Shown here in pieces: positions 8,468 to 17,847 of a stretch of 64,000 nucleotides of DNA; within the stretch, counting starts at the first letter, position 1; each line of letters begins with the position of its first letter. Made by a program: the position numbers and the translations under genes. The stretch is from Alkaliphilus metalliredigens QYMF (GTDB lineage Bacteria; Bacillota; Clostridia; Peptostreptococcales; Natronincolaceae), in contig NC_009633.1 in assembly GCF_000016985.1 (NCBI RefSeq), positions 4,865,567-4,929,566 on the forward strand, given 5' to 3'. Below the pieces are notes generated by a model. The model saw nothing but the letters and a program-made list of their open reading frames with translations. It was not told where the DNA came from and made no database searches.

Positions 8468-9616
8468 TTATTGGGGAAGCTGTATTGAGATTTTTGTACC
8501 TTTCACATTTTCACTCGAAACGCTGATTGTTCCTCCGTGCCTTTCTATGATGGATTTTACAATAGATAATCCCAGTCCTGAGCCTGCAATTTTTCGAGAG
8601 CGTGAACCGTCCACCCGATAGAAAGCATCAAATATAAAGGGTATATGCTCGGCTGGAATTCCTATCCCGGTATCTTCAACATCAATGCTAACGCACTTAT
8701 TTGTTTTGCTTCCACGAACTGTAATACTTCCTTTCTCGCGGTTATATTTATATGAATTATCGATCAGGTTAAAAAAATTTCTGTAAAGAAGCGCCGCGTT
8801 TCCATGGAATGATATAGCGTCACATTCGATATTATAAGTGATTCCGCGATATTCATATACCGGCGACAACTCATCAAATATTGTCTCAAACATGACATCT
8901 AAATATACTTCTTCCTTTAACTCATCCGTTTCCTCATTTGGAGAAGCCATAATTAATAAATCGTTTACTACTTGCGTCAGCCTATCAACGCTTGCTTCCA
9001 TCATATGGGCGTTTTCCTTATATTCTTCCAATGTGGTGGATTTGTCGATTTTAAGCACCTGTATCCCCGCTTTCATTGTTGCAAGGGGTGTTTTAAGCTC
9101 ATGTGCAGCACTAGCCGAGAAGCGTTTTTGCCTGTTAAATGCTTCTTCTAAGCGCTCAAGGGCCTGATTGAAACTCTTTGTCAGACTACTCACTTCATCA
9201 TGCGATAAACTTTCAGTTAATCTTTGAGATAAGTCCCGTTCGTCAATTTCAGACACCTGTTTGCTCAAATTTTTGACAGGCCGCAGGGCTTTCCCGGAAA
9301 CAAAATATACAAGTCCTGTTCCGACAGTAGTTAGCGCAAGAAAAACCATTATGCTTTTCAAATCAAAATCTCTTTTGGCTGTTCCAAAACGGGTACTCTC
9401 GTTTTCTATTTCGTTATCGTCTATACCTCGAATTACTATATCGTCCGAATTATCATCGGCTTTGGTTATGCTGATTGGACCGTTTATTAAGGGCATAAGA
9501 GTTCTTTGGGCGTTTAATATGGAGAAGGCGGTTAATGCCGCAGAGCATATTATCAGCACTATAGCTACGAGTATTGTAATTCGCCATTGTAAAGTTAATT
9601 TCATAAATAGCTTCAT
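8468..9616 (-). CDS. Sensor histidine kinase of the exporter module
   Basis: A 382-residue membrane kinase with two membrane segments (about 13-35 and 88-108), a short outer loop of some 50 residues, HAMP, HisKA (SAAHELKTPLATMKAG, phospho-accepting His 172) and HATPase boxes (N box NLIDNSYKYN, DTGIGIP, GSGLGLSIV). The small sensor domain suggests sensing in or near the membrane, as for kinases coupled to antimicrobial-peptide exporters. Its start overlaps the stop of the regulator gene by four bases, so the two are translated together. Confidence 0.92.
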   Translation of the reverse strand: MKLFMKLTLQWRITILVAIVLIICSAALTAFSILNAQRTLMPLINGPISITKADDNSDDIVIRGIDDNEIENESTRFGTAKRDFDLKSIMVFLALTTVGTGLVYFVSGKALRPVKNLSKQVSEIDERDLSQRLTESLSHDEVSSLTKSFNQALERLEEAFNRQKRFSASAAHELKTPLATMKAGIQVLKIDKSTTLEEYKENAHMMEASVDRLTQVVNDLLIMASPNEETDELKEEVYLDVMFETIFDELSPVYEYRGITYNIECDAISFHGNAALLYRNFFNLIDNSYKYNREKGSITVRGSKTNKCVSIDVEDTGIGIPAEHIPFIFDAFYRVDGSRSRKIAGSGLGLSIVKSIIERHGGTISVSSENVKGTKISIQLPQ

Positions 9617-10290
9617 TCTTGCGCCTCCTCTATGATATAGCCTTGACCACGGATTGTTTTTATTACTTCTTCATTGCTGAAATTAGACAGCTTCTTTTTT
9701 AGTGTATGAATGTGGTAACGCAGGGTATTTGAAAAAGGATCGAATTCACTATCCCATATATGTTCCACTAATTGTTCCGCACTGATAGTTTTATTCTTGT
9801 TCAAAATAAGGTACTCAAAAATGTTATATTCTTTGCGTGTCAAATTCAATACATCGTTATCACAGATTACCCTTTTAGCATTTATGTCAACTATAAAATT
9901 ATCAAGCATAATAGTTGTGGGAGTCCCTGAAAAATTTCGGCGCAGTAAATTTCTTATTCTTGCTTCTAATTCTCCAAAATCGAAAGGCTTAATAAGATAA
10001 TCGTTTGCACCTTCATCCAGTCCAAGAATTCTCTCGTCAACTTTCGTTCTTGCAGATAGAATTAAAATCTTTTGATCTGTATCTTTTTTACGAATTGTCC
10101 GCAATACGTTCAACCCATCTATTTTCGGGATATTTAAGTCTAAAATGATAATGTCGTACTCATAAATTTCGTAATATTCTAAGGCTTCTTCGCCATCAAA
10201 TACCGTATCAACCGCATAGCCTACCTTACGCAGTCCCTTTGCTATTATAGCTGAAAGCATTTCTTCATCTTCAATAAGCAATATTTTCAT
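9613..10290 (-). CDS. OmpR/PhoB-family response regulator
   Basis: A 225-residue regulator with a receiver domain (acidic pocket E7-D8, phosphorylation site Asp 51, Lys in IKPFDF) and a C-terminal winged-helix domain (LTRKEYNIFEYL, ending TIRGQGYIIEE). It should be phosphorylated by the kinase encoded downstream and bind the CTAAC-type boxes before the exporter genes. A degenerate version of the box (AATGTTAGTTTTTGGTTTG, about 10337-10355) lies upstream of this gene, suggesting autoregulation. Ribosome site AGAGGTG. Confidence 0.92.
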   Translation of the reverse strand: MKILLIEDEEMLSAIIAKGLRKVGYAVDTVFDGEEALEYYEIYEYDIIILDLNIPKIDGLNVLRTIRKKDTDQKILILSARTKVDERILGLDEGANDYLIKPFDFGELEARIRNLLRRNFSGTPTTIMLDNFIVDINAKRVICDNDVLNLTRKEYNIFEYLILNKNKTISAEQLVEHIWDSEFDPFSNTLRYHIHTLKKKLSNFSNEEVIKTIRGQGYIIEEAQE

Positions 10291-10318
10291 AAGAACACCT
10301 CTTTATATTAATCATCCT

Positions 10319-10504
10319 TTATAGTATATCAAAAGGAATGTTAGTTTTTGGTTTGTTTTCTTTTAGCCGAGCGTCCGCAGACTTTTCCACATTACTCGGA
10401 ATAGCCCATCCCTTGCTGAACCGAATAACTCCTTCTATACCGCCTTCCTCTCACAGTTTTTGGATGCGGCCTTCGGAAATGCCCCACTTCACGGAAGCCG
10501 CCGC
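10319..10504 (-). pseudogene. Decayed small helix-turn-helix protein
   Basis: Read from 10504 down, the frame gives AAASVKWGISEGRIQKL, then TGA at 10451-10453, then EEGGIEGVIRFSKGWAIP and a C-terminus rich in Lys up to a TAA at 10319-10321. This matches the pattern of the small excisionase-like DNA-binding proteins common in Clostridia (KWGISxRRIQ...GVxRF...AWxIP). No start codon fits, the preceding codon is a stop, and TGA falls where relatives often have Cys. I read it as a remnant left between the acquired exporter module and the Wal locus. The segment is more GC-rich than its surroundings. Confidence 0.6.
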
Positions 10505-10623
10505 TCACAAAAAATTTGCAAAACAGCAAAAGCCCCACTGCCTTCCAGAGCAAACTGGCTGGCAGTGGGGATAACATACTTCTCTATTTCTGTTGCTATT
10601 TTACTAATCTCATAATTGCTCAT
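10489..10623 (-). CDS. Hypothetical 44-residue protein, maybe a gene remnant
   Basis: A short open frame starting MSNYEISKIATEIEKYVIP and ending FCERRLP. It begins behind AGGGATAG and runs into the decayed helix-turn-helix segment in another frame. Its middle is a strong inverted repeat (CCCCACTGCC and GGCAGTGGGG, near 10531-10570). I do not recognise a family. It may be the 5' part of the same broken locus rather than a working gene. Confidence 0.3.
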   Translation of the reverse strand: MSNYEISKIATEIEKYVIPTASQFALEGSGAFAVLQIFCERRLP

Positions 10624-10720
10624 CCTCTATCCCTCATTTTTCTACACTTCCATTATAATACATTTCAAAAATAAAAACATTATACTAGCTTCATTACCTC
10701 AATTTTTCACAAAACCGCCG

Positions 10721-11200
10721 TCATTTATGGTACGGTTCATTTTTACTAATCCGAAAAGCCCGATACACCTGCTCTAATAAAATCAACTTCATTAACTGAT
10801 GGGGAAAGGTCATGGGTGAAAAACATAGCTTGAAGTCAGCTCTTTTTAAAACACCTTGAGATAAACCTAGGGAGCCCCCTATCACAAATGTAATATGGCT
10901 ATTGCCTTGTAAAGCTAATTTATCTATCTTTTCCGATAGTGCCTCTGATGAGAGCATTTTTCCTGCTAGGTCTAAGGCAATGACAAACATACCATCCTTG
11001 ATGCTTTTTAAGATTGCTTCTCCCTCTTTATCTTTAATCATGATCTCTTCTGCTTCACTTAGGTTCTCAGGAGCCTTTTCATCTGCCACTTCTATAAAAT
11101 TCAATTTACAATATCGACTCAGTCTTTTATCATACTCAGCAATTCCTTGCTTCAAATACTTTTCTTTTAGTTTCCCTACTGAAATCACTGTAATATTCAT
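10721..11200 (-). CDS. rlmH: 23S rRNA pseudouridine-1915 N3-methyltransferase
   Basis: A 159-residue SPOUT-class enzyme that uses S-adenosylmethionine to methylate pseudouridine 1915 in helix 69 of 23S rRNA on assembled 70S ribosomes. Full length for the family. Diagnostic stretches are [15 protein letters not shown] at the N-terminus, the knot segment [14 protein letters not shown] and the ending [14 protein letters not shown]. It lies at the end of the Wal locus next to the CxxH gene and htrA, the same neighbourhood as in Bacillus. Confidence 0.97.
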   Translation of the reverse strand: MNITVISVGKLKEKYLKQGIAEYDKRLSRYCKLNFIEVADEKAPENLSEAEEIMIKDKEGEAILKSIKDGMFVIALDLAGKMLSSEALSEKIDKLALQGNSHITFVIGGSLGLSQGVLKRADFKLCFSPMTFPHQLMKLILLEQVYRAFRISKNEPYHK

Positions 11201-11223
11201 ATAACACCTTCCTTTTCCACAAT

Positions 11224-11246
11224 AAAAAAGCCGAAAAATCTCGGCT
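11224..11246 (-). terminator. Terminator after the CxxH gene
   Basis: AGCCGA (11241-11246 complement) and its partner at 11229-11234, with a six-base T-run on the minus strand. It sits on the stop codon of the CxxH gene and precedes rlmH. Confidence 0.8.
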
Positions 11247-11412
11247 ATACAACTAAATATTTGGGTATATGGTCACAAAAGTCACAGGTTTTTGGCGCCA
11301 TCCACTCAGTAAAGGTCACATGGCCTAGCTCATATAAATCTGGTGGCTGTTCATATACTTGTACAAACTCCTCTAAAGCTTCCTCTAAATGCTGATTGCA
11401 TACGACATACAT
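11245..11412 (-). CDS. CxxH/CxxC small protein (BA5709-type)
   Basis: A 55-residue protein beginning [20 protein letters not shown] and ending [14 protein letters not shown]. The CNQH and CDFC motifs are the two metal-binding-like pairs that define the CxxH/CxxC family. The family normally sits between htrA and rlmH in Firmicutes, exactly as here. Its function is unknown; zinc binding is inferred. The ribosome site is TGGAGTG. The frame is complete with a terminator at the stop codon. Confidence 0.88.
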   Translation of the reverse strand: MYVVCNQHLEEALEEFVQVYEQPPDLYELGHVTFTEWMAPKTCDFCDHIPKYLVV

Positions 11413-11635
11413 TTTATTCACTCCATTTAATCGTTTTCATGAAGGTATAATTTCTTAGCATTATTATTTGTTAAATTATATCCTTCATACATTGAATGAC
11501 GTTTTTTTTCATTTTTTAACATCTTTTTCCTTTGATTATATATCATTTTTTTTAATATTTCAAATATTTCACCCTAAGCCTCAAAACAAGTACTGTGTAA
11601 TTGCTTTGTCTGGCCATCTCATTGGTTTATTTTGC

Positions 11636-11672
11636 GAAAATATAAGCCAAGGGAACCCCCCTGGCTTATATT
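11636..11672 (-). terminator. Terminator overlapping the htrA stop codon
   Basis: A perfect 11-base stem (11639-11649 with 11662-11672) followed by T residues on the minus strand. The htrA stop codon lies in the 5' arm. Confidence 0.85.
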
Positions 11673-12882
11673 AAAATCCAATTTTAATGCTCATTTCCTG
11701 TCCATCTCTCAAGATATGAACGATGGCTTCATCTCCTGGTCGATACCGATAAATTTCTCGAATCAATTGTCCCATGGTTGCCACCTCTTGATTCCCAATA
11801 CCAACAATAATATCATTTGCTCGAATGTCGTATTGATCCGCAGGAGAGTTGGCTTCGATTTCAAAAACATATACCCCATACTCTGCCTGTAATACTTCAC
11901 CAGTCATGCCCTCAACCTCTTCTACATTAAGTCCACGAATTCCTAGATAAACCCTTGTGAACTCTCCTTTTTCAATAAATTGATCGACAATAGGCTTTGC
12001 CGTATTAATCGGGATGGAAAACCCTAATCCCTCAGCAGTTCGCATTTTAGCTGTATTAATCCCGATCACTTGTCCCTGTGCATTCAACAAAGGACCTCCA
12101 CTATTTCCAGGATTAATAGATGCATCGGTTTGAATTAAATTATCAATTGCTTGGCCCTGCTCTGTTGGCAGGCTTCGATTCAATCCACTGATAATCCCTT
12201 GGGTCACCGTCCGCTCTAGGTTTAACCCGAGTGGATTGCCAATGGCAATGGCTAGCTCCCCTACTTGTAAATTATCACTGTTTCCTAGCTCCGCCACAGG
12301 AAAGTTAGATCCTTCAACTTGAATAATTGCTAAATCTAAACTTTTCTCATTCCATAGCACCTCTGCTGGAAGTGTTTGACCATCATAAAAAAGCACCATG
12401 ACTTCCTCAACTTCTCCATCCCCAACCACATGGGAATTGGTTAAGATGTATCCCCTCTCATCCACAACAACACCAGTTCCCAATCCTTGGGCTCTACGAG
12501 TTCCAAAAAACGCATCTCTTTGAAGGGTGACGGTTGTAATCCCTACCACAGAGGGCATAGCCTTCTGGGTAACAGCAGAATAGACCGTCATATCTTGTAA
12601 TGGCTCAATGGTGATGGATTGTCCTGGTGTCTGACCAAGCAGACCTTGGTCTACAAGGATCTGTGGTAAAGCCACATAGGCAAAACTTAGGGTTAGTAGA
12701 CTTCCAATAACTGCACCCATTAGAGCCATCAAAAAGTACCCTTTCTTAGCCCCTCGTCTTGATCTATAAATGTCTTCATCTTTGACATATCTACGGGGTC
12801 TGTCTATTGATGATTCAATTCTTTCCTGTGATTCTTTTTCCTCTTGATTTTCAGTTTCTCGATTTTCATTTTCATTATACAA
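11671..12882 (-). CDS. htrA: Membrane-anchored HtrA-type serine protease
   Basis: A surface quality-control protease with a cytoplasmic N-terminus, one membrane segment (GYFLMALMGAVIGSLLTLSF), a trypsin-like domain and one C-terminal PDZ domain. The triad is visible: His in TNSHVV (about 151), Asp in SLDLAI (about 183), Ser in NPGNSGGPL (about 261). I choose a TTG start at 12882 with GGGGGTGA in front; the open frame extends to another TTG at 12897, but that lies within the ribosome site. It follows walJ, as in the Bacillus locus. Confidence 0.93.
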   Translation of the reverse strand: MYNENENRETENQEEKESQERIESSIDRPRRYVKDEDIYRSRRGAKKGYFLMALMGAVIGSLLTLSFAYVALPQILVDQGLLGQTPGQSITIEPLQDMTVYSAVTQKAMPSVVGITTVTLQRDAFFGTRRAQGLGTGVVVDERGYILTNSHVVGDGEVEEVMVLFYDGQTLPAEVLWNEKSLDLAIIQVEGSNFPVAELGNSDNLQVGELAIAIGNPLGLNLERTVTQGIISGLNRSLPTEQGQAIDNLIQTDASINPGNSGGPLLNAQGQVIGINTAKMRTAEGLGFSIPINTAKPIVDQFIEKGEFTRVYLGIRGLNVEEVEGMTGEVLQAEYGVYVFEIEANSPADQYDIRANDIIVGIGNQEVATMGQLIREIYRYRPGDEAIVHILRDGQEMSIKIGF

Positions 12883-12919
12883 GAATTTCACCCCCAAATT
12901 TATTGACTGAAAGTGACAA

Positions 12920-13714
12920 CTAATACTGATATATCATGCTTACCCTATTTCGTTCTGCTAAACTAACTTCTATGTCTCTACCTATTATCATTTCATTACT
13001 TTGCAAAATATTTTTTACTGTTATCATGGCTAACTCAGGAAAGTTGTTTTCCTTGCTTAAATGAGCTAGTAAAATAGCTTTTACATTTCTCTTCACTAAG
13101 TCAACAATTGCATCCCCTGCAGCATCATTGGATAAGTGTCCTACATCTGATAAAACTCTACGTTTTAAAGCATAGGGATACTGTCCTATCTTTAACATTT
13201 CCACATCATGATTAGACTCTAGTACAACTAGGTCAGAGTTCCCCACCTTATTGAGTATCTCCTCATCGATATGTCCTAAATCAGTGGCAATGCTAATTTT
13301 TGCATTGCTTCCTTGAAAGCAAAAACCGACTGGGTCCTTGGCATCATGTGAAATACTAAAGGGAGATACTGTTAATTTTCCAATTTTAAAGTCTCTTGTT
13401 TGATCAAAAAAACAAATATGCTCCTCTTTTACCTTGCCGACTTTATCAGCCATCCCCTTCCAGGTTCCTTCATTTGCATAAACAGGTAAATTATATCTTC
13501 TAGATAGTATTCCTACCCCTAAAATATGATCACGATGCTCATGACTCACTAAAATTCCTGTTAAATCCTTGGGATTCATCCCAATATCCTTTAATCGTGA
13601 TTCTATCTGCTTTCCACTTAATCCTGCGTCTACTAATAGATGTTCCTTGCCATCAGAAATCAAGTGACAGTTGCCACTACTTCCACTGGCTAAGGAGCAA
13701 AAGGTCATTGCCAT
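12920..13714 (-). CDS. walJ: Metallo-beta-lactamase-fold hydrolase WalJ/YycJ
   Basis: A 264-residue cytoplasmic enzyme of the YycJ/WalJ group with the metal motif SHEHRDH, a further metal-ligand Asp (ATDLGH) and late His residues (LAHLSKENN). Relatives are 5'-exonuclease-like and affect coordination of DNA replication with cell division in other Firmicutes. The N-terminus TFCSLASGSSGNCHLI is diagnostic. Ribosome site TTGGAGG at good spacing. It lies between murA and htrA. Confidence 0.93.
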   Translation of the reverse strand: MAMTFCSLASGSSGNCHLISDGKEHLLVDAGLSGKQIESRLKDIGMNPKDLTGILVSHEHRDHILGVGILSRRYNLPVYANEGTWKGMADKVGKVKEEHICFFDQTRDFKIGKLTVSPFSISHDAKDPVGFCFQGSNAKISIATDLGHIDEEILNKVGNSDLVVLESNHDVEMLKIGQYPYALKRRVLSDVGHLSNDAAGDAIVDLVKRNVKAILLAHLSKENNFPELAMITVKNILQSNEMIIGRDIEVSLAERNRVSMIYQY

Positions 13715-13729
13715 GTGTCGCCTCCAATT

Positions 13730-14986
13730 CTATTCTAGTACCCTGGTTACATTGGCCCCAAGCAATTGTAGTTTCTCTTGTAATCGATCATAGCCTCTGT
13801 CTATATACTGTACATTTTCAATTTCAGTTTTACCCTCTGCCATCAAGCCTGCAACGACTAATGCAGCTCCAGCCCTTAAATCCGATGCAGATACCTTAGC
13901 TCCAGATAGCCTGGCTACTCCTTGAAACACTGCCACATGTCCTTCTACTTTTATGTTGGCTCCCATTCTTTTTAACTCATCTACATGCTTAAGTCTACCT
14001 TCAAAGATTGTTTCTGTCACCATCCCAGTTCCCTTTGCCATGGTTAATAAACTACTCATTGGCTGTTGTAGATCCGTGGGAAACCCAGGATAAACAAGGG
14101 TTTTAACGTTAACGCTTTTCAGCGGTCTAGAGGCAACCACATGAAGTGAATCCCCATTTTCTACAATATCTACACCCATTTCCTTTAGCTTTGCTGTAAT
14201 AGCTTCTAAATGCTTTGGAATGACATTTTCAATGGTGACATCGCCACCTGTTGCAGCAGTGGCAATCATATAGGTTCCAGCTTCTATTTGATCAGGGATC
14301 ACAGAATACTGGCATCCATTTAATTTTTCCACACCTTTAATTTTAATGACATCGGTTCCTGCACCACGAACCTTAGCCCCCATACAGTTTAAAAAATTAG
14401 CTACATCAACAATATGAGGTTCCTTAGCTGCATTTTCAATGGTTGTTGTACCTTCTGCCATTACAGCTGCCAACATAATATTGATTGTAGCGCCAACACT
14501 GACAACATCTAAATAAATCTCTGTGCCGATAAGCCTTTCTGCTTCTACTGTGATGATTCCATGCTCTACAGTGACCGTTGCTCCTAGCGCTTCAAATCCT
14601 TTAATGTGCTGATCAATTGGGCGACTGCCAATAGAACACCCCCCGGGATAAGCCACCTTTGCTTTCTTGAACCTGCCTAAGGATGCTCCTAGTAAATAAT
14701 AGGAAGCCCTAAGCTCCTTTGCTACTTCATAATCTGCATAGCACTGCTTCATCGACGCTGTATTAATTTCCAGCTTATTAGATCCTATCTCTGTTACTAT
14801 GGCCCCTAGGCTCCTTAATATATTCCCTAATACCTTTACGTCACTAATTTCTGGTAAGTTATCTAGCACACAAATATCTCCTGCTAAAACTGTGGCAGGG
14901 ATTAATGCTACGGCTGCATTTTTAAATCCACTCACTCGAACGTTTCCTTGTAGTCTTTGTCCACCCTCAATGATCAATTTATCCAT
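13730..14986 (-). CDS. murA: UDP-N-acetylglucosamine 1-carboxyvinyltransferase
   Basis: The first committed enzyme of peptidoglycan synthesis; transfers enolpyruvate from PEP to UDP-GlcNAc in the cytoplasm. It is 418 residues, full length. The catalytic cysteine loop is present ([12 protein letters not shown], Cys 117), so fosfomycin would be expected to react. The N-terminal SGFKNAA replaces the usual SGAKNA. It stands between the yycI end and walJ, a position not found in the Bacillus operon. It has its own promoter. Confidence 0.96.
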   Translation of the reverse strand: MDKLIIEGGQRLQGNVRVSGFKNAAVALIPATVLAGDICVLDNLPEISDVKVLGNILRSLGAIVTEIGSNKLEINTASMKQCYADYEVAKELRASYYLLGASLGRFKKAKVAYPGGCSIGSRPIDQHIKGFEALGATVTVEHGIITVEAERLIGTEIYLDVVSVGATINIMLAAVMAEGTTTIENAAKEPHIVDVANFLNCMGAKVRGAGTDVIKIKGVEKLNGCQYSVIPDQIEAGTYMIATAATGGDVTIENVIPKHLEAITAKLKEMGVDIVENGDSLHVVASRPLKSVNVKTLVYPGFPTDLQQPMSSLLTMAKGTGMVTETIFEGRLKHVDELKRMGANIKVEGHVAVFQGVARLSGAKVSASDLRAGAALVVAGLMAEGKTEIENVQYIDRGYDRLQEKLQLLGANVTRVLE

Positions 14987-15106
14987 ATATCTCGCTGATC
15001 TACATCAGCTGTTCACCACCCTCTATTAAAGTCTAATACTAAATCATCTATTTATGGTTTCTCTTTAATTAACTATATTCATCTGTGTAATTCACAATTT
15101 GTTTAC

Positions 15107-15135
15107 ATTATAGCACTTCTTAGGCTTTTTGATAA
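15107..15135 (-). promoter_or_regulatory. murA promoter
   Basis: -35 TTATCA (15130-15135), 17-base spacer, -10 TATAAT (15107-15112), about 120 bases upstream of murA. Just downstream on the same strand is TGTAAA-N5-TGTGAA (15091-15107), one base off the WalR consensus; this is suggestive only. The rest of 14987-15332 holds no gene that I can see. Confidence 0.65.
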
Positions 15136-15263
15136 GCATAATTCCTTTGAAAATTCCAATCAAATATTTTGTCTTCTTTTCATTTTTCAAAAATTCTAAT
15201 TCCTAGATACATTATATCATGTAATTATGGAGTTATGAACCGGTTCTGCCTTCTAAGGCAATA

Positions 15264-15297
15264 AAAAAGCAGAAAAAGCATACTATACTTTTTCTAC
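15264..15297 (-). terminator. Terminator of the walRK-yycHI operon
   Basis: Stem AGAAAAAG (15271-15278) with CTTTTTCT (15288-15295), followed on the minus strand by GC and a six-base T-run. It lies just past the yycI stop. Confidence 0.7.
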
Positions 15298-15332
15298 TTC
15301 CTTTTACAAAATCCTTCATTATAGTTTAAGCG

Positions 15333-16220
15333 TTAGTTTTTATAAGCTTCCACATAATAAATCCTGCCATTATCTAAGGTGATCCGCCAAGTGGGGAAGG
15401 CCGTTCCAGAATAAATATTCTCTACAGGCACATTGATGTCTTCAGGATTAAAGTAGTAACCAACTTCAATATCTGTTATAAAAATCTCTTCTCCTCTATG
15501 ATCATAAACCATCTCATCCATTCTTCGGAGAAGAGCCTCTGTGGCAGGTATAATTTTTTTCTTTTGTTCAGAGGTCTTTTCCTGCTCTAATAGCATAGCC
15601 TCTACCCCAATAATCCCGTATTGATTGGCATAAACATTAATATAACTTTCTCCTAAAAAGTGTTCCTGATATGTTTGCCTGTAAATTAGCTGATAGACAG
15701 GATTTGAGCCAAATAATTTTACAGTTCCAAAGTAAATTTGCTCTAACACAATGTTTTCTTCCAATAGTCCATATTCCCTTAAGAAGGCTTGACTCTTGGC
15801 AATCATTTCTTCATCGGATAATGGTCGTCCTTGGTGTGATTTTTCCAGGTCATAATAGGTAATCCTTTTTCTTCCTTCAACCTTCAACTGTTTTTCCCCT
15901 AGTGTATACACACTCTCCTGGGCATTGGTTCCCTGGACTTCATATCCATCCCCCAAAAATTTTTCAGCTACCTCATTAGGTGAAAACTCTTTATACTTTA
16001 CTGTTAATGTTGGTAAAGACTTAATTTCCCTAGAAATAGGTGTAAGTAGATAAATATTACTTTCCATTAGATAGTTTTGTACATTGTTAATATGTTCTTC
16101 ACTAAATACAACAAAATCTTCTTGATTAAAATGATCTTTTTCAATATTATAGATTAAGAGTATGTTTGTAATAATAAAGGCTACAATTAATATATTTTTT
16201 GCCTTTGACCAATCCATCAT
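15333..16220 (-). CDS. yycI: Wal-system regulator YycI
   Basis: A 295-residue protein with one N-terminal membrane segment (KNILIVAFIITNILLIY) and an extracellular YycI domain. In Bacillus, YycI with YycH forms a membrane complex that restrains the WalK kinase. Start ATG ATG behind AGGGATGG. It lies downstream of yycH, separated by about 140 bases without a convincing gene; in many relatives the two genes overlap. Recognised by position and N-terminal pattern; the domain diverges strongly between species. Confidence 0.82.
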   Translation of the reverse strand: MMDWSKAKNILIVAFIITNILLIYNIEKDHFNQEDFVVFSEEHINNVQNYLMESNIYLLTPISREIKSLPTLTVKYKEFSPNEVAEKFLGDGYEVQGTNAQESVYTLGEKQLKVEGRKRITYYDLEKSHQGRPLSDEEMIAKSQAFLREYGLLEENIVLEQIYFGTVKLFGSNPVYQLIYRQTYQEHFLGESYINVYANQYGIIGVEAMLLEQEKTSEQKKKIIPATEALLRRMDEMVYDHRGEEIFITDIEVGYYFNPEDINVPVENIYSGTAFPTWRITLDNGRIYYVEAYKN

Positions 16221-16363
16221 TTCACCATCCCTAAAATGAGACTTAATTCACAAGGAGTTTTGACTTTCTCTGGATTGTGTAGCCCAGAAGATTTCCAAAA
16301 GTAGATTGCAAAGACCATCGCTTATTTCTTAAGGAGGAGTCCAAGCAAACAACCCAGGGCGGA

Positions 16364-17836
16364 TTAATTTTGTGGACTACTATTAATCCATTCTCCTGTA
16401 TAGGCATCAAAAAAGTATCGGTTTTCTTCAATTTCAATCATCCATGCAGGGACAAGCAATTGCTGTGTTTGCTTCTCCAATGCATCAAAGTAAACCATTG
16501 TGACGAGGTCAATATCCTTAGCGATCCACTGGGCATCCGTTAGTTCTTCATTTTGCCTAGCTTCATTGGTTATCTCATCATAAGGATGTTGACTCTTGAT
16601 ATCCGTTGCATTTTGCTCAATGATATCTACTGGAGATAATGTGGATATCTGGGGCTGAACACTCATTGTATTTTTCATTTTTTCTCGTGTGAATGTACGA
16701 TAGCTTTTTATTTTATTTCCATAAACTTCGATTTCAATGGGGTCCTCCATTTGACTGTTACTTAATTCAACAGGAAACCCAGCTATTCGATAGCCAAATC
16801 CAAAGTAATATCCTTTATTCGTGTTATGGGTAATATTACGAATTTCATTTAAGTAGACGCCCTCTGGAAAATCTCCGTGGTCAATAATAAAATCTATGGC
16901 CACATCTAATGCATCATTCACATTTGTACTGGACTCTGACCCAATGTCTTCATTGTATTCTAATCGTCCTCTATGATTGATCCGAACGCCCCGCTCTCCA
17001 TACCCATACATATACACTAAAGAACCACTTGTTTCTCGAATGGTTTTAACAAAGTCAAAATTTTCGTTAAAAAAGGATTTAGCTCGTTCTACTACTTCTT
17101 GTTCATCGTTAATGTCAATCTGACTTTCTACAAAAAATTGATGTACAGGAACGTTCTCTGTAAAACTCATACTAGTGGAAATTGGAATAATCGTATGATT
17201 ATCTAAAAAATCAAAAATCGGGGCATAGGTAATAAAGTCAATTTTATTGCTTTCTAGGTCACTGATAAACTCAGTTAAGTTTTCCTGGGGTTCTTTGTTC
17301 TCCAATTTAACCTCAAAAATAACACCCTCTCCACCTACAATATAGATTGTATTGATATGCTGGGCAGGAATCAATATTTTATAAATTTCCTTTACACTAC
17401 GAACAATTTTATTATCTGCAGTATCAAAGCCCGTGGCGACTAGGGTTGAAGGAACTCCCTTTGCAAACTCTAATTCAATGGCTTTACGACTCTTTGTCTC
17501 TTCATATACTTCCATAGAAACCGCTGTCACTTCTGGATCTCCATGGAAATAGTTATTTAAGATGTTACTTCCTTGGTTCCAAACCTTACTTACATCAGAA
17601 TAAGAAGAAAGCATTGTATAAGAGTTGTCTCCAAAACTTAAGACAACTCTTTTAGGCATTACCATTATATTTCTTATTTCCTTGATGGTCTCTTGGTTCT
17701 TTCTGAGATTTGTGGCCTGTGACTGGAGTATATGTAAGGGTGATGAAAACCATATTTGTTGTACTAATACCACAGTCATCATAACTAAAATGCATAAAAT
17801 GAGGGTTTTTGTTTTTTCGCGATTCATTAAAACCAC
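16364..17836 (-). CDS. yycH: Wal-system regulator YycH
   Basis: A 490-residue protein with an N-terminal membrane segment (TLILCILVMMTVVLVQQIW) and a large extracellular part ending in a YycI-like module (WMIEIEENRYFFDAYTGEW). It should contact WalK at the membrane together with YycI and set its activity. The FFDAYTGEW ending resembles PepSY/YycI folds. It follows the unrecognised secreted-protein gene by 11 bases, so the two are probably co-transcribed from the WalR-boxed internal promoter. Confidence 0.85.
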   Translation of the reverse strand: MVLMNREKTKTLILCILVMMTVVLVQQIWFSSPLHILQSQATNLRKNQETIKEIRNIMVMPKRVVLSFGDNSYTMLSSYSDVSKVWNQGSNILNNYFHGDPEVTAVSMEVYEETKSRKAIELEFAKGVPSTLVATGFDTADNKIVRSVKEIYKILIPAQHINTIYIVGGEGVIFEVKLENKEPQENLTEFISDLESNKIDFITYAPIFDFLDNHTIIPISTSMSFTENVPVHQFFVESQIDINDEQEVVERAKSFFNENFDFVKTIRETSGSLVYMYGYGERGVRINHRGRLEYNEDIGSESSTNVNDALDVAIDFIIDHGDFPEGVYLNEIRNITHNTNKGYYFGFGYRIAGFPVELSNSQMEDPIEIEVYGNKIKSYRTFTREKMKNTMSVQPQISTLSPVDIIEQNATDIKSQHPYDEITNEARQNEELTDAQWIAKDIDLVTMVYFDALEKQTQQLLVPAWMIEIEENRYFFDAYTGEWINSSPQN

Positions 17837-17847
17837 TCCAAGCTCAA

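Noticed and set aside
10451..10453. The TGA in the decayed helix-turn-helix gene could also be a selenocysteine codon.
   Set aside because: The protein is not a redox type, has no partner Cys or start codon, and the locus shows other decay; a plain nonsense mutation is more likely.
14641..14650. A CCCCGGG sequence as a possible Noc-binding site.
   Set aside because: The flanks do not match ATTTCCCGGGAAAT.
16243..16437. A 64-codon open frame between yycH and yycI.
   Set aside because: It overlaps the yycH 3' end, has no good ribosome site and no recognisable sequence.
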